Positions 8,516 to 16,327 of a stretch of DNA of 47,972 nt are shown here, in pieces. Numbering within the stretch: position 1 is the first letter of the stretch; every line of letters starts with the position of its first letter. The translations under genes and the position numbers were made by a program. The notes below the pieces were generated by a model. The model searched no databases, was not told where the DNA came from, and saw only the letters and a list, made by a program, of their open reading frames with translations. Origin of the DNA: Flavobacteriales bacterium. GTDB taxonomy: Bacteria > Bacteroidota > Bacteroidia > CAIKAF01. The stretch is from contig JANWKQ010000057.1 of the NCBI GenBank assembly GCA_025451295.1, positions 1 to 47,972 of the forward strand. Direction: 5' to 3'.

Positions 8516-9643
8516 ATGGCTGGTATTTATATCCATATCCCATTTTGCAAACAAGCCTGTCATTATTGCGACTTTCATTTTTCTACGTCTTCAAAGCTAA
8601 AAGAACCTTTGCTCGAAGCTTTGTTAAAGGAGATCGTCTCCCGTAAGGAGGAGATCCGAGAGGAAATTCAAACGATTTATCTGGGTGGAGGCACACCGTC
8701 TATTTTAGAAGTAGATGAAATAAAAAAATTACTCGATACAGTTTATAAAAATTACCCGGTTTCACATCAAGCAGAAATTACATTGGAGACCAATCCCGAT
8801 GATCTCACAAAAAAAAAGATCCGGGAATTAAAAGAAACGATTATTAACCGCTTTAGCATAGGGGTTCAATCTTTTTTTGAGGGGGATCTGAAGTATATGA
8901 ACCGGGTACATTCTGCATCTGAAGCCGAGGCTTCTATTAAAGCGGTACAGGATGCTGGCTTCGAAAATCTAACGATCGATCTTATTTATGGCACCCCTAC
9001 CTTAACGGATCAACATTGGAATGAGAATCTACGCAAGGCCATTGAATTTCAGGTTCGGCATCTTTCCTGTTATGCCTTAACGCTGGAAGAAAAAACGCCA
9101 TTGGCTGCTCTCATCAAGCGAAGAAGCCTGGCACCAATCGAAGACTCAAAAGTAGTCGATCATTTTTTCATGATGATAGAGATATTGAGAAAGGAAGGAT
9201 TTGAACAATATGAAATTTCTAATTTCTCCAAAAAAGGTTTTCACTCAAAACATAATTCTTCTTATTGGTCAGGTCATCCCTATCTGGGGTTTGGACCCGG
9301 GGCTCATTCGTTTAACGGAACAGATAAACGTCGCTGGAATATTTCCAATAACCCTGAATTTATTAATGCAATTGCTCAAAATAAAATTTATTACGAGGAG
9401 GAACTATTGTCATCCAATGATCTGTACAATGAATTTGTCATGACACATATTCGACTCATAGAGGGTATTGGGGTCGATGAGCTTGAAGCAAAATTTGGTG
9501 GTGACCGGAAAGACTATTTTCTTGCCCGATTAGAAAAATGGTTGCCGGGTCACTTTACAAAGGAAGAAAACAGGGTATGTCTCTCGGATGAAGGGAAGAT
9601 CATTTCGGATCGGTTGGCATCGGATTTGTTCTACACTGCATAA
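8516..9643 (+). CDS. hemW: Radical SAM heme chaperone HemW
   Basis: This 375-residue protein opens with IYIHIPFCKQACHYCDFHF, containing the CxxxCxxC cluster motif (Cys11, Cys15, Cys18) and the extra aromatic-Cys arrangement typical of HemW/HemN. It also carries the SAM-binding GGGTPS motif, FSIGVQSF and GFGPGAHSF. HemW proteins resemble coproporphyrinogen dehydrogenase HemN but lack its N-terminal extension. They bind heme and deliver it to respiratory enzymes. The absence of that extension here favours HemW over HemN, although older annotations often call it oxygen-independent coproporphyrinogen oxidase. Confidence 0.93.
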   Translation: MAGIYIHIPFCKQACHYCDFHFSTSSKLKEPLLEALLKEIVSRKEEIREEIQTIYLGGGTPSILEVDEIKKLLDTVYKNYPVSHQAEITLETNPDDLTKKKIRELKETIINRFSIGVQSFFEGDLKYMNRVHSASEAEASIKAVQDAGFENLTIDLIYGTPTLTDQHWNENLRKAIEFQVRHLSCYALTLEEKTPLAALIKRRSLAPIEDSKVVDHFFMMIEILRKEGFEQYEISNFSKKGFHSKHNSSYWSGHPYLGFGPGAHSFNGTDKRRWNISNNPEFINAIAQNKIYYEEELLSSNDLYNEFVMTHIRLIEGIGVDELEAKFGGDRKDYFLARLEKWLPGHFTKEENRVCLSDEGKIISDRLASDLFYTA

Positions 9644-9855
9644 CTTTTTTGGAAATAACAACCTTCCTTTTGCTTTATACCCTGGATCCCTCCTGACCAA
9701 TGCCTTGAATAAAGCCAAACTAAAACATTTAGAGTGTGAATGATGAACAACCAATTCAGGTGAGTAGGTTTCACTAAGATTAGGTATTTTATAGGAATCG
9801 AAGGTTTAATGAAAAACAATTTCTTCTTTTGTATCCGAATACGAAAGCTAACCAC

Positions 9856-10458
9856 ATGCCGGAGATCACCGCGGATCAACATAAGATCATTGACGCCGCA
9901 TTTAGACGTTTTACTAAATTTGGCCCTGAGAATACCACCATGGCCCAAATAGCCAAGGATCTCGGCTATTCAAGGACCTTTTTGTATTATTATTTCCCTG
10001 ATAAGGAGAGTATTTTTAAAATGGCTCTCATTCGTTGTGCTAATAAATATTTTGATTCGCTTCAAACCGAGCTAAAAAGAAAAATCACCGGTTTAAAAGC
10101 GTTGGAAAATGGGATTCGAACGAAAATATTTTGTGCCAAGGATTTTCAGGTGATCGGCGTTTATACCAATGTTATCCTATATCGGATGCTGATGGAAGAT
10201 CCGGATCTGCTTTATATTTTTTCCACGGAGCAAAAACTGTTGATTGAACTCATTAAAAAAGGCAAAAAGGATGGTTCCATTGGAAAATGTAATCCGGTAA
10301 AGACTGCCCAGCAAATTACAGAGGGTCTTAACGGCTATATGTCATTCGGACTTCGCAGGTTGGAAATGACCGGGAAGAGAAATCCCCAGGAGATCGATGG
10401 TCTTTTCAAAAAACAACTTGAATATGGACTGCTGCTGGTAAGTGCCATCAGAAAATAA
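9856..10458 (+). CDS. TetR/AcrR family transcriptional regulator
   Basis: About 200 residues from the ATG at 9856 (a TTG at 9829 is possible but weaker). The N-terminal helix-turn-helix reads IIDAAFRRFTKFG, then TTMAQIAKDLGYS and RTFLYYYFPDKESIF, the classic TetR DNA-binding signature. The C-terminal 140 residues are helical and form the ligand/dimer domain, for which the ligand cannot be guessed. The 212 bases between hemW and this gene contain no other ORF that I believe, and no obvious palindromic operator. It converges on the DAHP synthase gene with a gap of 4 bases. Confidence 0.88.
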   Translation: MPEITADQHKIIDAAFRRFTKFGPENTTMAQIAKDLGYSRTFLYYYFPDKESIFKMALIRCANKYFDSLQTELKRKITGLKALENGIRTKIFCAKDFQVIGVYTNVILYRMLMEDPDLLYIFSTEQKLLIELIKKGKKDGSIGKCNPVKTAQQITEGLNGYMSFGLRRLEMTGKRNPQEIDGLFKKQLEYGLLLVSAIRK

Positions 10459-10462
10459 TATT

Positions 10463-11572
10463 CTACTTAATGTTTTCCTGGTTAAGCATATCTGTCTGGA
10501 TCTGAATGGATTCTTTGTGAATTTCACTCATGATCCTTTTTACAAATTCAGCATCCAGATTGAGTTTTTCTGCGAGATCACCTCTGGTATTGAGAATTTC
10601 ATTCCATCTTTCTAACTGAAAGATGGTAATGTTATGATCCTTCTTATGTTCGCCAATCTCTTCAATTACCTTTAGCCGTTTTGCCAGGATTTGTAAAAGT
10701 TCCTCATCTATACTGTCAATAATACGGCGCAATTGTATTAGTGTATCAAGCATTGCCAGATCCGGAGACTCCTGCTGGCGGATGGTAAGTTTTTGCAGGA
10801 TTTCGCCGAGCCTGTCCGGTGTTACTTGCTGATCCGCATCACTCCAGGCATGTTCCGGATCCGGATGAGTTTCGATCATCAGCCCGTGCATTCCAAGATT
10901 CATAGCTTTTTGTGCGACCTCCGGAACCCAGTCTCTTTGTCCGGTAATATGACTCGGATCACAAATCACCGGAATATTGGGGACCTGTGTCATCAATTGG
11001 ATGGGTATTTCCCATCTGGGGGAATTTCTGAAATGGGAACTCTCATAATTATTAAATCCCCGGTGAATGGCAGCTAGTTTTTTAATACCAGCCTGATGGA
11101 CCCTTTCCAATGCACCGATCCATAGGTTCAAATCCGGGTTGATGGGATTTTTTACCAATACCGGGATATCCACTCCTTTCAGGGAATCTGCAATTTCCTG
11201 TACGGAAAATGGATTCACTGTTGTCCTGGCACCTATCCAAAGGATATTGACACCATATTTCAAAGCGAGTTCCACATGCTCCGTATTAGCCACCTCAACG
11301 GTGGTGAGCAGACCGGTTTCTTTTTGAACTTCCTGCAGCCATTCAAGGGCAGCCACACCATTTCCCTCAAAGGAATTAGGTCTTGTTCTGGGTTTCCAAA
11401 CACCACTTCGATAGATCCCAACCTGTCCCAGGGCTTTGATTGCCTTTGCATCTTCCATTACTTGCTCAAACGTCTCTGCACTGCATGGGCCTGCAATTAC
11501 CGGAATTCTTCCGGGAACCGGAAACCAGGACTGAAGCGGGGCAAGTGTTAATTCTACTTTTTTAGGGGACAA
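10463..11572 (-). CDS. Bifunctional DAHP synthase / chorismate mutase
   Basis: The 369-residue protein joins two domains. Residues 1-265 form a type I-beta (KDO8P-synthase-like) 3-deoxy-7-phosphoheptulonate synthase with IAGPCSAE, GVWKPRTRPNSFEG, WIGARTTVNPFSVQ and PVICDPSHITGQRDWV. Residues 275-360 form an AroQ-type all-helical chorismate mutase with RRIIDSIDEELLQILAKR. The first domain commits erythrose-4-phosphate and phosphoenolpyruvate to the shikimate pathway. The second turns chorismate into prephenate for Phe and Tyr synthesis. This domain order is common in Bacteroidota, and the mutase usually also confers feedback control. It lies downstream of ssrA on the same strand, separated by three hairpins. 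Confidence 0.93.
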   Translation of the reverse strand: MSPKKVELTLAPLQSWFPVPGRIPVIAGPCSAETFEQVMEDAKAIKALGQVGIYRSGVWKPRTRPNSFEGNGVAALEWLQEVQKETGLLTTVEVANTEHVELALKYGVNILWIGARTTVNPFSVQEIADSLKGVDIPVLVKNPINPDLNLWIGALERVHQAGIKKLAAIHRGFNNYESSHFRNSPRWEIPIQLMTQVPNIPVICDPSHITGQRDWVPEVAQKAMNLGMHGLMIETHPDPEHAWSDADQQVTPDRLGEILQKLTIRQQESPDLAMLDTLIQLRRIIDSIDEELLQILAKRLKVIEEIGEHKKDHNITIFQLERWNEILNTRGDLAEKLNLDAEFVKRIMSEIHKESIQIQTDMLNQENIK

Positions 11573-11674
11573 GGGAGTAAATATCTATGTAGCAAAGATA
11601 CATAAATGAAGGAAACTATTGATGGGATTGCTCGCTATGCTCGCTTTCCCACGGCGCTCATTGAAATGGATCAA

Positions 11675-11697
11675 AACCTCAGGCGAAGCCTGAGGTT
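11675..11697 (-). terminator. Short perfect hairpin, possible second terminator behind ssrA
   Basis: A 10-base-pair perfect stem (11675-11684 with 11688-11697) closes on a three-base GAA/TTC loop. Read on the minus strand it is followed by TTTTG. It could act as a back-up terminator between ssrA and the DAHP synthase gene. It abuts the long inverted repeat on its right. Confidence 0.4.
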
Positions 11698-11755
11698 ATT
11701 TATTTTAAGGGAGTAATGGGAAATTTATTTTCCATTACTCCCTTAAAATAAATAA
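11696..11755. repeat. Long perfect inverted repeat (24-bp arms, 12-base centre)
   Basis: The arms 11696-11719 and 11732-11755 are exact reverse complements. The centre can pair further (one G-T pair and three A-T pairs) to leave a four-base loop, giving a stem of about 28 bp. The stem is A/T-rich at its base and contains GGGAGTAATGG toward the tip. It encodes no protein. It shares its edge bases with the hairpins on both sides, so only one of the overlapping structures may form at the edges. It may be a double-strand-RNA-forming element, a non-autonomous repeat or a composite terminator. Confidence 0.6.
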
Positions 11756-11780
11756 TGCCCGGACTTTGTCCGGGCATTAT
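11752..11780 (-). terminator. Rho-independent terminator of ssrA
   Basis: A 13-base-pair perfect stem (11752-11764 with 11768-11780), G+C-rich in the middle (GCCCGGAC), closes on a three-base loop. On the minus strand a T-rich tail (TTATTTATTTT) follows. It begins 10 bases after the mature 3' end of tmRNA, as expected for the ssrA terminator. Confidence 0.75.
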
Positions 11781-11790
11781 GATCATCAAG

Positions 11791-12154
11791 TGGAGCTGGT
11801 GGGATTCGAACCCACGTCCAAACACGGAATGAATAAGCTTTCTACACGTTTAGCGTTACTTGGGTTTTTGTGAAAGGATAAGGCATAACGCCACCAATCC
11901 CTTCCTTAGTTTCTTATCTTAAGTTGCAATCGAAACACCTGCAACAGCAACCTGATGTTCTGATGCTTCATTGAACCCTATCAGGTAAAGGATCCAGGAA
12001 GCAGCACACTACGAAATCTATCGATTAGGCAGCAAGTGCAAAGTTAGAAGTGTTGCCACTTACAAGTTTGATGTCCGTTTTTAAAGAGGCAGATCCATCA
12101 TCCCTCTACGTGCTTACATATACACTACTCATGCTGTCAAAACCAGTCAGCCCC
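11791..12154 (-). ncRNA. ssrA: Transfer-messenger RNA (tmRNA)
   Basis: On the minus strand the gene starts GGGGCTGACTGGTTTTGACA (from 12154) and ends GTTCGAATCCCACCAGCTCCA (to 11791). The two ends form the tRNA-like acceptor (GGGGCTG with CAGCTCC). The T-arm is intact. CCA is not encoded after the discriminator A. The tag reading frame runs from 12057 to 12025: resume codon GGC, then AAC ACT TCT AAC TTT GCA CTT GCT GCC and TAA, giving GNTSNFALAA, with the degradation-signal ending ALAA. The length is 364 bases. tmRNA rescues ribosomes stalled on broken messages and marks the product for proteolysis. The tag and the ends make the call secure. Confidence 0.97.
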
Positions 12155-12213
12155 ATATTTTAAAGAACTTCCATTGTATCCAAAATTTGACTCTCAATAC
12201 GGATCAATGTATG

Positions 12214-12221
12214 CAAAGTTA
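12214..12221 (-). promoter_or_regulatory. Candidate -7 element of the ssrA promoter
   Basis: Read on the minus strand this is TAACTTTG, an exact match to TAnnTTTG, about 60 bases before the mature tmRNA 5' end. Transcription from here would give a leader of about 50 bases, to be removed by RNase P. No TTG is present at the ideal -33 distance, so the site is only moderately supported. Confidence 0.35.
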
Positions 12222-12322
12222 CATTATTCCCTGGATTCTTAAGAAGCCTTACTCTAAAGGGCTCAGGGAACTTTAAAAAAATCCGTATATTTATTTCATT
12301 ATTTAACGGAATCATCAGTTGT

Positions 12323-13495
12323 ATGAAAAAACTTTACTTTCTTTTCTTTATATTTTTTATCTCTGTTTCTTCAGGAAAATTATTTTCGCAAGGAGCAACC
12401 TTTGTTTTCAGTAACACCGGAACCACTCCACAGATAGATTCAGCCATCACCTATACCGGAAATCTCTGGGGTCAGTATATCAACTCGGCCGTACCCATTA
12501 AGATACATCTGTATTATATGAATTTATTTGGGTCCACACTAGCCATTACTATTCCAAATGGAGAAAGGGATTTTCCATCGGCCCCTATTGATTCTGTATG
12601 GTATCCAAGCTGTCTGGCCAATGCAATGGAGGGAGTGGAAATTAACCCTGGGGAGGATGACATGAACATTTATTTTGATAATACACACTCGTGGTATTTT
12701 GGAACTGATGCAAATTGTCCGGCCGGACAATATGATTTTGTAAGTACTTTATTACATGAAATTGGACATGGTCTCGGCTTTTTGTCTTTGGCCAAGCTTG
12801 ATGGCGATACCATGGGATCATTTGGGAATATCACCGCTGCCGATCTGGCTCCTTTAGTAACTACATTCCCATTCCCTAATCTGCAGAATAAATGTTCTAT
12901 TTTTTCTTACTATATGGAAAATGCCGGAGGCCAATCAATCGTGGATACAACCCTTTTTCCTAACCCATCTGTTATTCTTGGCAGTCAGTTAAAAAGCAAC
13001 GGAATTTACTTTAATGCACCTTTGTCGGTGGCACAAAACGGAGGGAACAGGGTAAGGCTGTTTGCCCCTGCTGTATATGCCGAAGGCTCAAGTATGGAGC
13101 ACTTAAATGAGGCAACCTTTCCGCCATTAAATGCAAATACATTGATGACACCTTATACCGGAATGGCGGAGGAGCATCATTCTCCAGGACCAGTTACCAT
13201 TGCAATCCTGGAAGATATCGGATGGAACGTGAACCATATTGGTCTTGAAAACTACACTTCTGATCTCAAGATGCATGTATTTCCGAATCCGGTAGAAGAC
13301 GATGCTTATATCAGACTCGATAAAACGGTCGAAAACGAAGATCTGGAAGTGATCGATATGTATGGCAGAGTGGTTTTATCTACCAACGTTTCTATAGAAA
13401 AGGGACATTATTATCCAATCAATGTTTCTCAACTTGACCATGGAATTTATACAGTTAGGATCAGGGATGGAGTATTTAAGCTGATCAGGAATTAG
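12323..13495 (+). CDS. Secreted zincin-like peptidase with T9SS sorting domain
   Basis: The 390-residue precursor has an N-terminal signal peptide (residues 1-23, ending GKLFSQ). A zinc-peptidase helix LLHEIGHGLGF follows (His145, Glu146, His149, Gly152). About residues 315-390 form a C-terminal type A T9SS sorting domain with VFPNPVEDDAYI, IDMYGRVVLS and GIYTVRIRDG. The helix resembles the metzincin motif HExxHxxGxxH, but residue 155 is Ser where the third zinc His is expected; His260 in SSMEHLNE could replace it. MTPYTG near residue 275 resembles the Met-turn region. The protein should be exported through the outer membrane by T9SS and attached or released. The substrate is unknown. The ACP gene starts 13 bases later. 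Confidence 0.85.
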   Translation: MKKLYFLFFIFFISVSSGKLFSQGATFVFSNTGTTPQIDSAITYTGNLWGQYINSAVPIKIHLYYMNLFGSTLAITIPNGERDFPSAPIDSVWYPSCLANAMEGVEINPGEDDMNIYFDNTHSWYFGTDANCPAGQYDFVSTLLHEIGHGLGFLSLAKLDGDTMGSFGNITAADLAPLVTTFPFPNLQNKCSIFSYYMENAGGQSIVDTTLFPNPSVILGSQLKSNGIYFNAPLSVAQNGGNRVRLFAPAVYAEGSSMEHLNEATFPPLNANTLMTPYTGMAEEHHSPGPVTIAILEDIGWNVNHIGLENYTSDLKMHVFPNPVEDDAYIRLDKTVENEDLEVIDMYGRVVLSTNVSIEKGHYYPINVSQLDHGIYTVRIRDGVFKLIRN

Positions 13496-13508
13496 AATTC
13501 ATCTTTAA

Positions 13509-13757
13509 ATGAGCCATTTGGTTGATCCCGAAAAATTTCTGCAGATATTTACTGGTCAGTTTGAAGAAAGTGTACGCAAAAATATTTCGCTCCATTCTTC
13601 TTTCCGGGAAATAAAAGGCTGGTCATCATTGCAAGCCCTCGTCGTTACAGTTGCCATTCATGAAGAATGGGGAGTTAGTTTTTCCGACGAGGATTTTAGA
13701 AATTCCAGGTTAGTAAAAGATCTGCTTGAAATAACCCAATCAAAAACCGGATCATAG
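13509..13757 (+). CDS. Acyl carrier protein
   Basis: An 82-residue, acidic, helical protein with the ACP layout: helix I, then GWSSLQALVVTVAIHEEWG where Ser40 is the expected phosphopantetheine site, then SFSDEDF and a final helix. The usual Asp before the Ser (DSL) is replaced by Ser, and the following helix resembles ACPs that serve pathways outside core fatty acid synthesis. It overlaps by one base with the KAS III-like gene, so both probably work together to prepare an acyl group. It follows the T9SS peptidase closely, which could mean read-through or an internal promoter. Confidence 0.85.
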   Translation: MSHLVDPEKFLQIFTGQFEESVRKNISLHSSFREIKGWSSLQALVVTVAIHEEWGVSFSDEDFRNSRLVKDLLEITQSKTGS

Positions 13758-14773
13758 TGGCCATCTTTTCAATAGAACATATAAAGATTAATGGATTGTC
13801 TGTGGTTGTTCCAAAGTTCAGCGAGAGCAATTTTGATCTGACCGGATTAGGTGAGGATGAAAAAAGAACACTTGTAGAAACCACCGGTATAGAAAACAGA
13901 AGGATAGCCGATCATTCAACGACTGCTGCTGATCTTTGTATATGTGCTGCCAAAAAATTGTTGAAAGAATTAAACTGGGATCCCAACGAAGTAGAAATAC
14001 TTGTTTTTATCACCCAAACACCAGACTATCAGATTCCCGGATCCAGCATGTTCATTCAGAAAGAACTGGGCCTGCCTAAAACCTGTTTGTGTATTGATAT
14101 CAACCAGGGTTGTGCTGGTTATGTATATGGACTTTCAGTGATCGCTTCCATGATGAATTCGGGCAAATTAAAAAAAGGATTGTTGCTGGTTGGTGATACT
14201 ATCACCAGGACCATCGATAAAAAAAATACGGCCCTTGTCCCTATTTTTTCGGATGCAGGATCAGGTACTGCGCTTGAATTTTCTGAAACAATTGAATCAA
14301 AAATGTTTTTTAATTTACAAACAGATGGATCGGGCTTCGACAAGATCATTTTAAAAGAAGGAGGAGCCAGATTCCCGGCGGCAAATGACCCTTGTGGATT
14401 GCAGATGAATGGACAGGACATTTTTAATTTCGGATTAAAGGAAGTAGCGCCAAATGTTTCGGTGCTTTTAAATGAATTCGGGTTGAGCCATCAAAAAATT
14501 GATTATTTTGTGATGCATCAGGCCAATTTATTGTTGAACGAAACCATTCGAAAAAAACTGGAAATAGAATCACATAAAACCTTGTATTCACTACGTGAAT
14601 ATGGAAATACCAGTTGTGCTTCCATACCGGTTACAATAGTGGCCAATGCGAAAGCACTTAACAAACAACCTGTATTAAAATTTCTTCTGGCTGGTTTTGG
14701 GGTGGGTCTTTCATGGGGTTCGGTTGTCCTGGATCTTGATCAGATAAAATGTTTGCAGATAGATGAGTATTAA
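13757..14773 (+). CDS. 3-oxoacyl-ACP synthase III (FabH-like ketosynthase)
   Basis: The 338-residue protein has the KAS III catalytic triad in order: Cys119 in INQGCAGYVYG, His254 in VMHQANLLL and Asn284 in REYGNTSCASIP. The C-terminal loop LLAGFGVGLSWGS is also typical. KAS III enzymes condense an acyl-CoA with malonyl-ACP; diverged forms make the first C-C bond or transfer an acyl group in secondary pathways. The start is a GTG whose G is the last base of the ACP stop, so translation is coupled. Its neighbours (ACP, glycosyltransferases, ABC exporter) suggest a dedicated acyl group for a glycan rather than bulk fatty acid synthesis. It overlaps the next gene by 11 bases. Confidence 0.88.
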   Translation: MAIFSIEHIKINGLSVVVPKFSESNFDLTGLGEDEKRTLVETTGIENRRIADHSTTAADLCICAAKKLLKELNWDPNEVEILVFITQTPDYQIPGSSMFIQKELGLPKTCLCIDINQGCAGYVYGLSVIASMMNSGKLKKGLLLVGDTITRTIDKKNTALVPIFSDAGSGTALEFSETIESKMFFNLQTDGSGFDKIILKEGGARFPAANDPCGLQMNGQDIFNFGLKEVAPNVSVLLNEFGLSHQKIDYFVMHQANLLLNETIRKKLEIESHKTLYSLREYGNTSCASIPVTIVANAKALNKQPVLKFLLAGFGVGLSWGSVVLDLDQIKCLQIDEY

Positions 14774-15695
14774 CGGAGAAAAAATATTGGTTTCTGTAGT
14801 AGTTCCAGTGTACAATAGCAGTGGTACATTGGAAGAATTGTTTACAGCCATATGTGACTCGGTTGATCCTGGAGAATACAACCTGGAGATTATTTTTGTG
14901 GATGATCATGGAAATCAGGAATCATGGAAACAGTTGGAAGCGATCAAAGAAAAAAAACCGGATCTGGTGAAGATCATTCGTCTCTCCAAGAACTTTGGAC
15001 AGAATAGTTCTACGCTTTGTGGCATTGACCATTCCAAAGGCGATCTGGTCGTTACCATTGATGATGACATGGAATTTCATCCAAAAGATATTTCTGAACT
15101 TCTCAAAAAAGCCAGCGAAAATGGTTCGGATGTGGTGTATGGAGTTTTTAATAAAGCGCCCAATAAGTCTTTCAGAGCCCTGGGACGACGGGTTCTGTTT
15201 TTCATGTTCAATAAACTGGAGAATGGTGCTACGATTGGATCTTCGTTCAGACTTATCAGAAAAAACATTGTTGAGAAAATCAGGCATCATAACCAGGATC
15301 ATCTTTTTATCAATCAGATCATTTCATGGTATACCGCTGACATCGATTTTGTAAAGGTCGAATTTCAACAAAGAAATGACAACCAGTCTGGTTATGGTTT
15401 TGGTAAATTATTAAATATTGGATTAAAGCTGATTTTTCACTATACAAGTTTTCCTTTACGGCTTATCATTTATTTTTCCTTTTTAACAGCGATTGTAAGC
15501 ATTCTGTTTGCCACCTACTACTTTATCCAAAAGATCACTGTTGGGACTCAATCTGGTTACTCTTCACTCATCGTTTCAATATTCGTGGCCACCAGTATTA
15601 TTATGTTGGGCATTGGTGTTTTGGCCATCTTCGTGAACCGCATCTATAATTCAAGGATCAAAAGACCCAACTATTCCATTAAGAAAATAAAATGA
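14763..15695 (+). CDS. Membrane-anchored GT2 glycosyltransferase (GtrB/DPM1-like)
   Basis: The 310-residue protein has an N-terminal GT-A domain (VSVVVPVYNSSGTLEELF, IIFVDDHG, acidic metal site TIDDDMEFHP at about 98-107, GSSFRLIRK). Two C-terminal membrane helices follow (about 230-255 and 268-292). This is the design of enzymes that charge undecaprenyl phosphate with a sugar on the cytoplasmic face, such as GtrB or ArnC. It could therefore supply a lipid-linked sugar for later decoration. Both ends overlap their neighbours (11 bases with the ketosynthase gene, 4 with the GNAT gene), so it sits firmly in the operon. Confidence 0.88.
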   Translation: MSINGEKILVSVVVPVYNSSGTLEELFTAICDSVDPGEYNLEIIFVDDHGNQESWKQLEAIKEKKPDLVKIIRLSKNFGQNSSTLCGIDHSKGDLVVTIDDDMEFHPKDISELLKKASENGSDVVYGVFNKAPNKSFRALGRRVLFFMFNKLENGATIGSSFRLIRKNIVEKIRHHNQDHLFINQIISWYTADIDFVKVEFQQRNDNQSGYGFGKLLNIGLKLIFHYTSFPLRLIIYFSFLTAIVSILFATYYFIQKITVGTQSGYSSLIVSIFVATSIIMLGIGVLAIFVNRIYNSRIKRPNYSIKKIK

Positions 15696-16327
15696 TCATT
15701 ATTGAATTTGAGAACATCAGATTACAGCTCATTTCAGAGGATGATCTGGAGATGATCCGCCAATGGAGAAATGCACCGCATGTTGCCGGGTATATGGAAT
15801 ATCAGGCTGAAATTGATAAGCAGGAACAAATAACCTGGTTCAATTCATTGCGACCCCATGAAAATCTTTATTTCAAAATATTGATTTCTAATACCGCCAT
15901 AGGTATCATTAACCTTAAAAACATCCGTTGGGATCTAAAAGAGACCGAAGCCGGAGTTTTTGTGGGCAGAGAGGATTTCCGTGGGACGATCACTCCCATT
16001 CTGTCCGTATTTATACTGATGAAATTGGTGTTTGAATGTTTTGAATTTGAAAAACTATGGGCCAAGATCTCTAATAAAAATGAACAAGCCATTCGCTTCA
16101 ATACCGAACTTGGATACATGCTTCATTCCAAAGTAAACAAAGACTTTGATCAATATGTTTGCGACAGGAATGGTTTTTGTTCTCCCCAATCTTCTATTTC
16201 AAAAATTCAGGAACTTTTTACTAAAAATGGTCAGATAAAAATCCATGTTGACAAAGCGTCTGATTGGATATTGCCTTATTTACATTTGAACGACCATCGT
16301 TTTCAATTGGCAATGGATGAGGATTAG
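15692..16327 (+). CDS. GNAT family acyltransferase (RimJ/PseH-like)
   Basis: The 211-residue protein begins with IRLQLISEDDLEMIRQWRN and contains the GNAT core with AIGIINLKNIRW, GVFVGREDFRG and KLWAKISNKNEQAIRFNTELGY. This is the arrangement of RimJ/RimL-like and PseH-like sugar-amine acetyltransferases. The C-terminal 45 residues extend beyond the core and are unassigned. Lying in a glycan locus with an ACP and a ketosynthase, it probably acylates an amino sugar, using acetyl-CoA or possibly the acyl-ACP. The stop codon overlaps that of the opposite-strand gene. Confidence 0.78.
   Translation: MIIIEFENIRLQLISEDDLEMIRQWRNAPHVAGYMEYQAEIDKQEQITWFNSLRPHENLYFKILISNTAIGIINLKNIRWDLKETEAGVFVGREDFRGTITPILSVFILMKLVFECFEFEKLWAKISNKNEQAIRFNTELGYMLHSKVNKDFDQYVCDRNGFCSPQSSISKIQELFTKNGQIKIHVDKASDWILPYLHLNDHRFQLAMDED

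Noticed and set aside
11791-11830. A tRNA gene suggested by the T-arm GGTTCGAATCCCACC
   Set aside because: There is no anticodon arm near it; the matching acceptor half lies 330 bases away together with a tag reading frame, so this is the 3' end of tmRNA.
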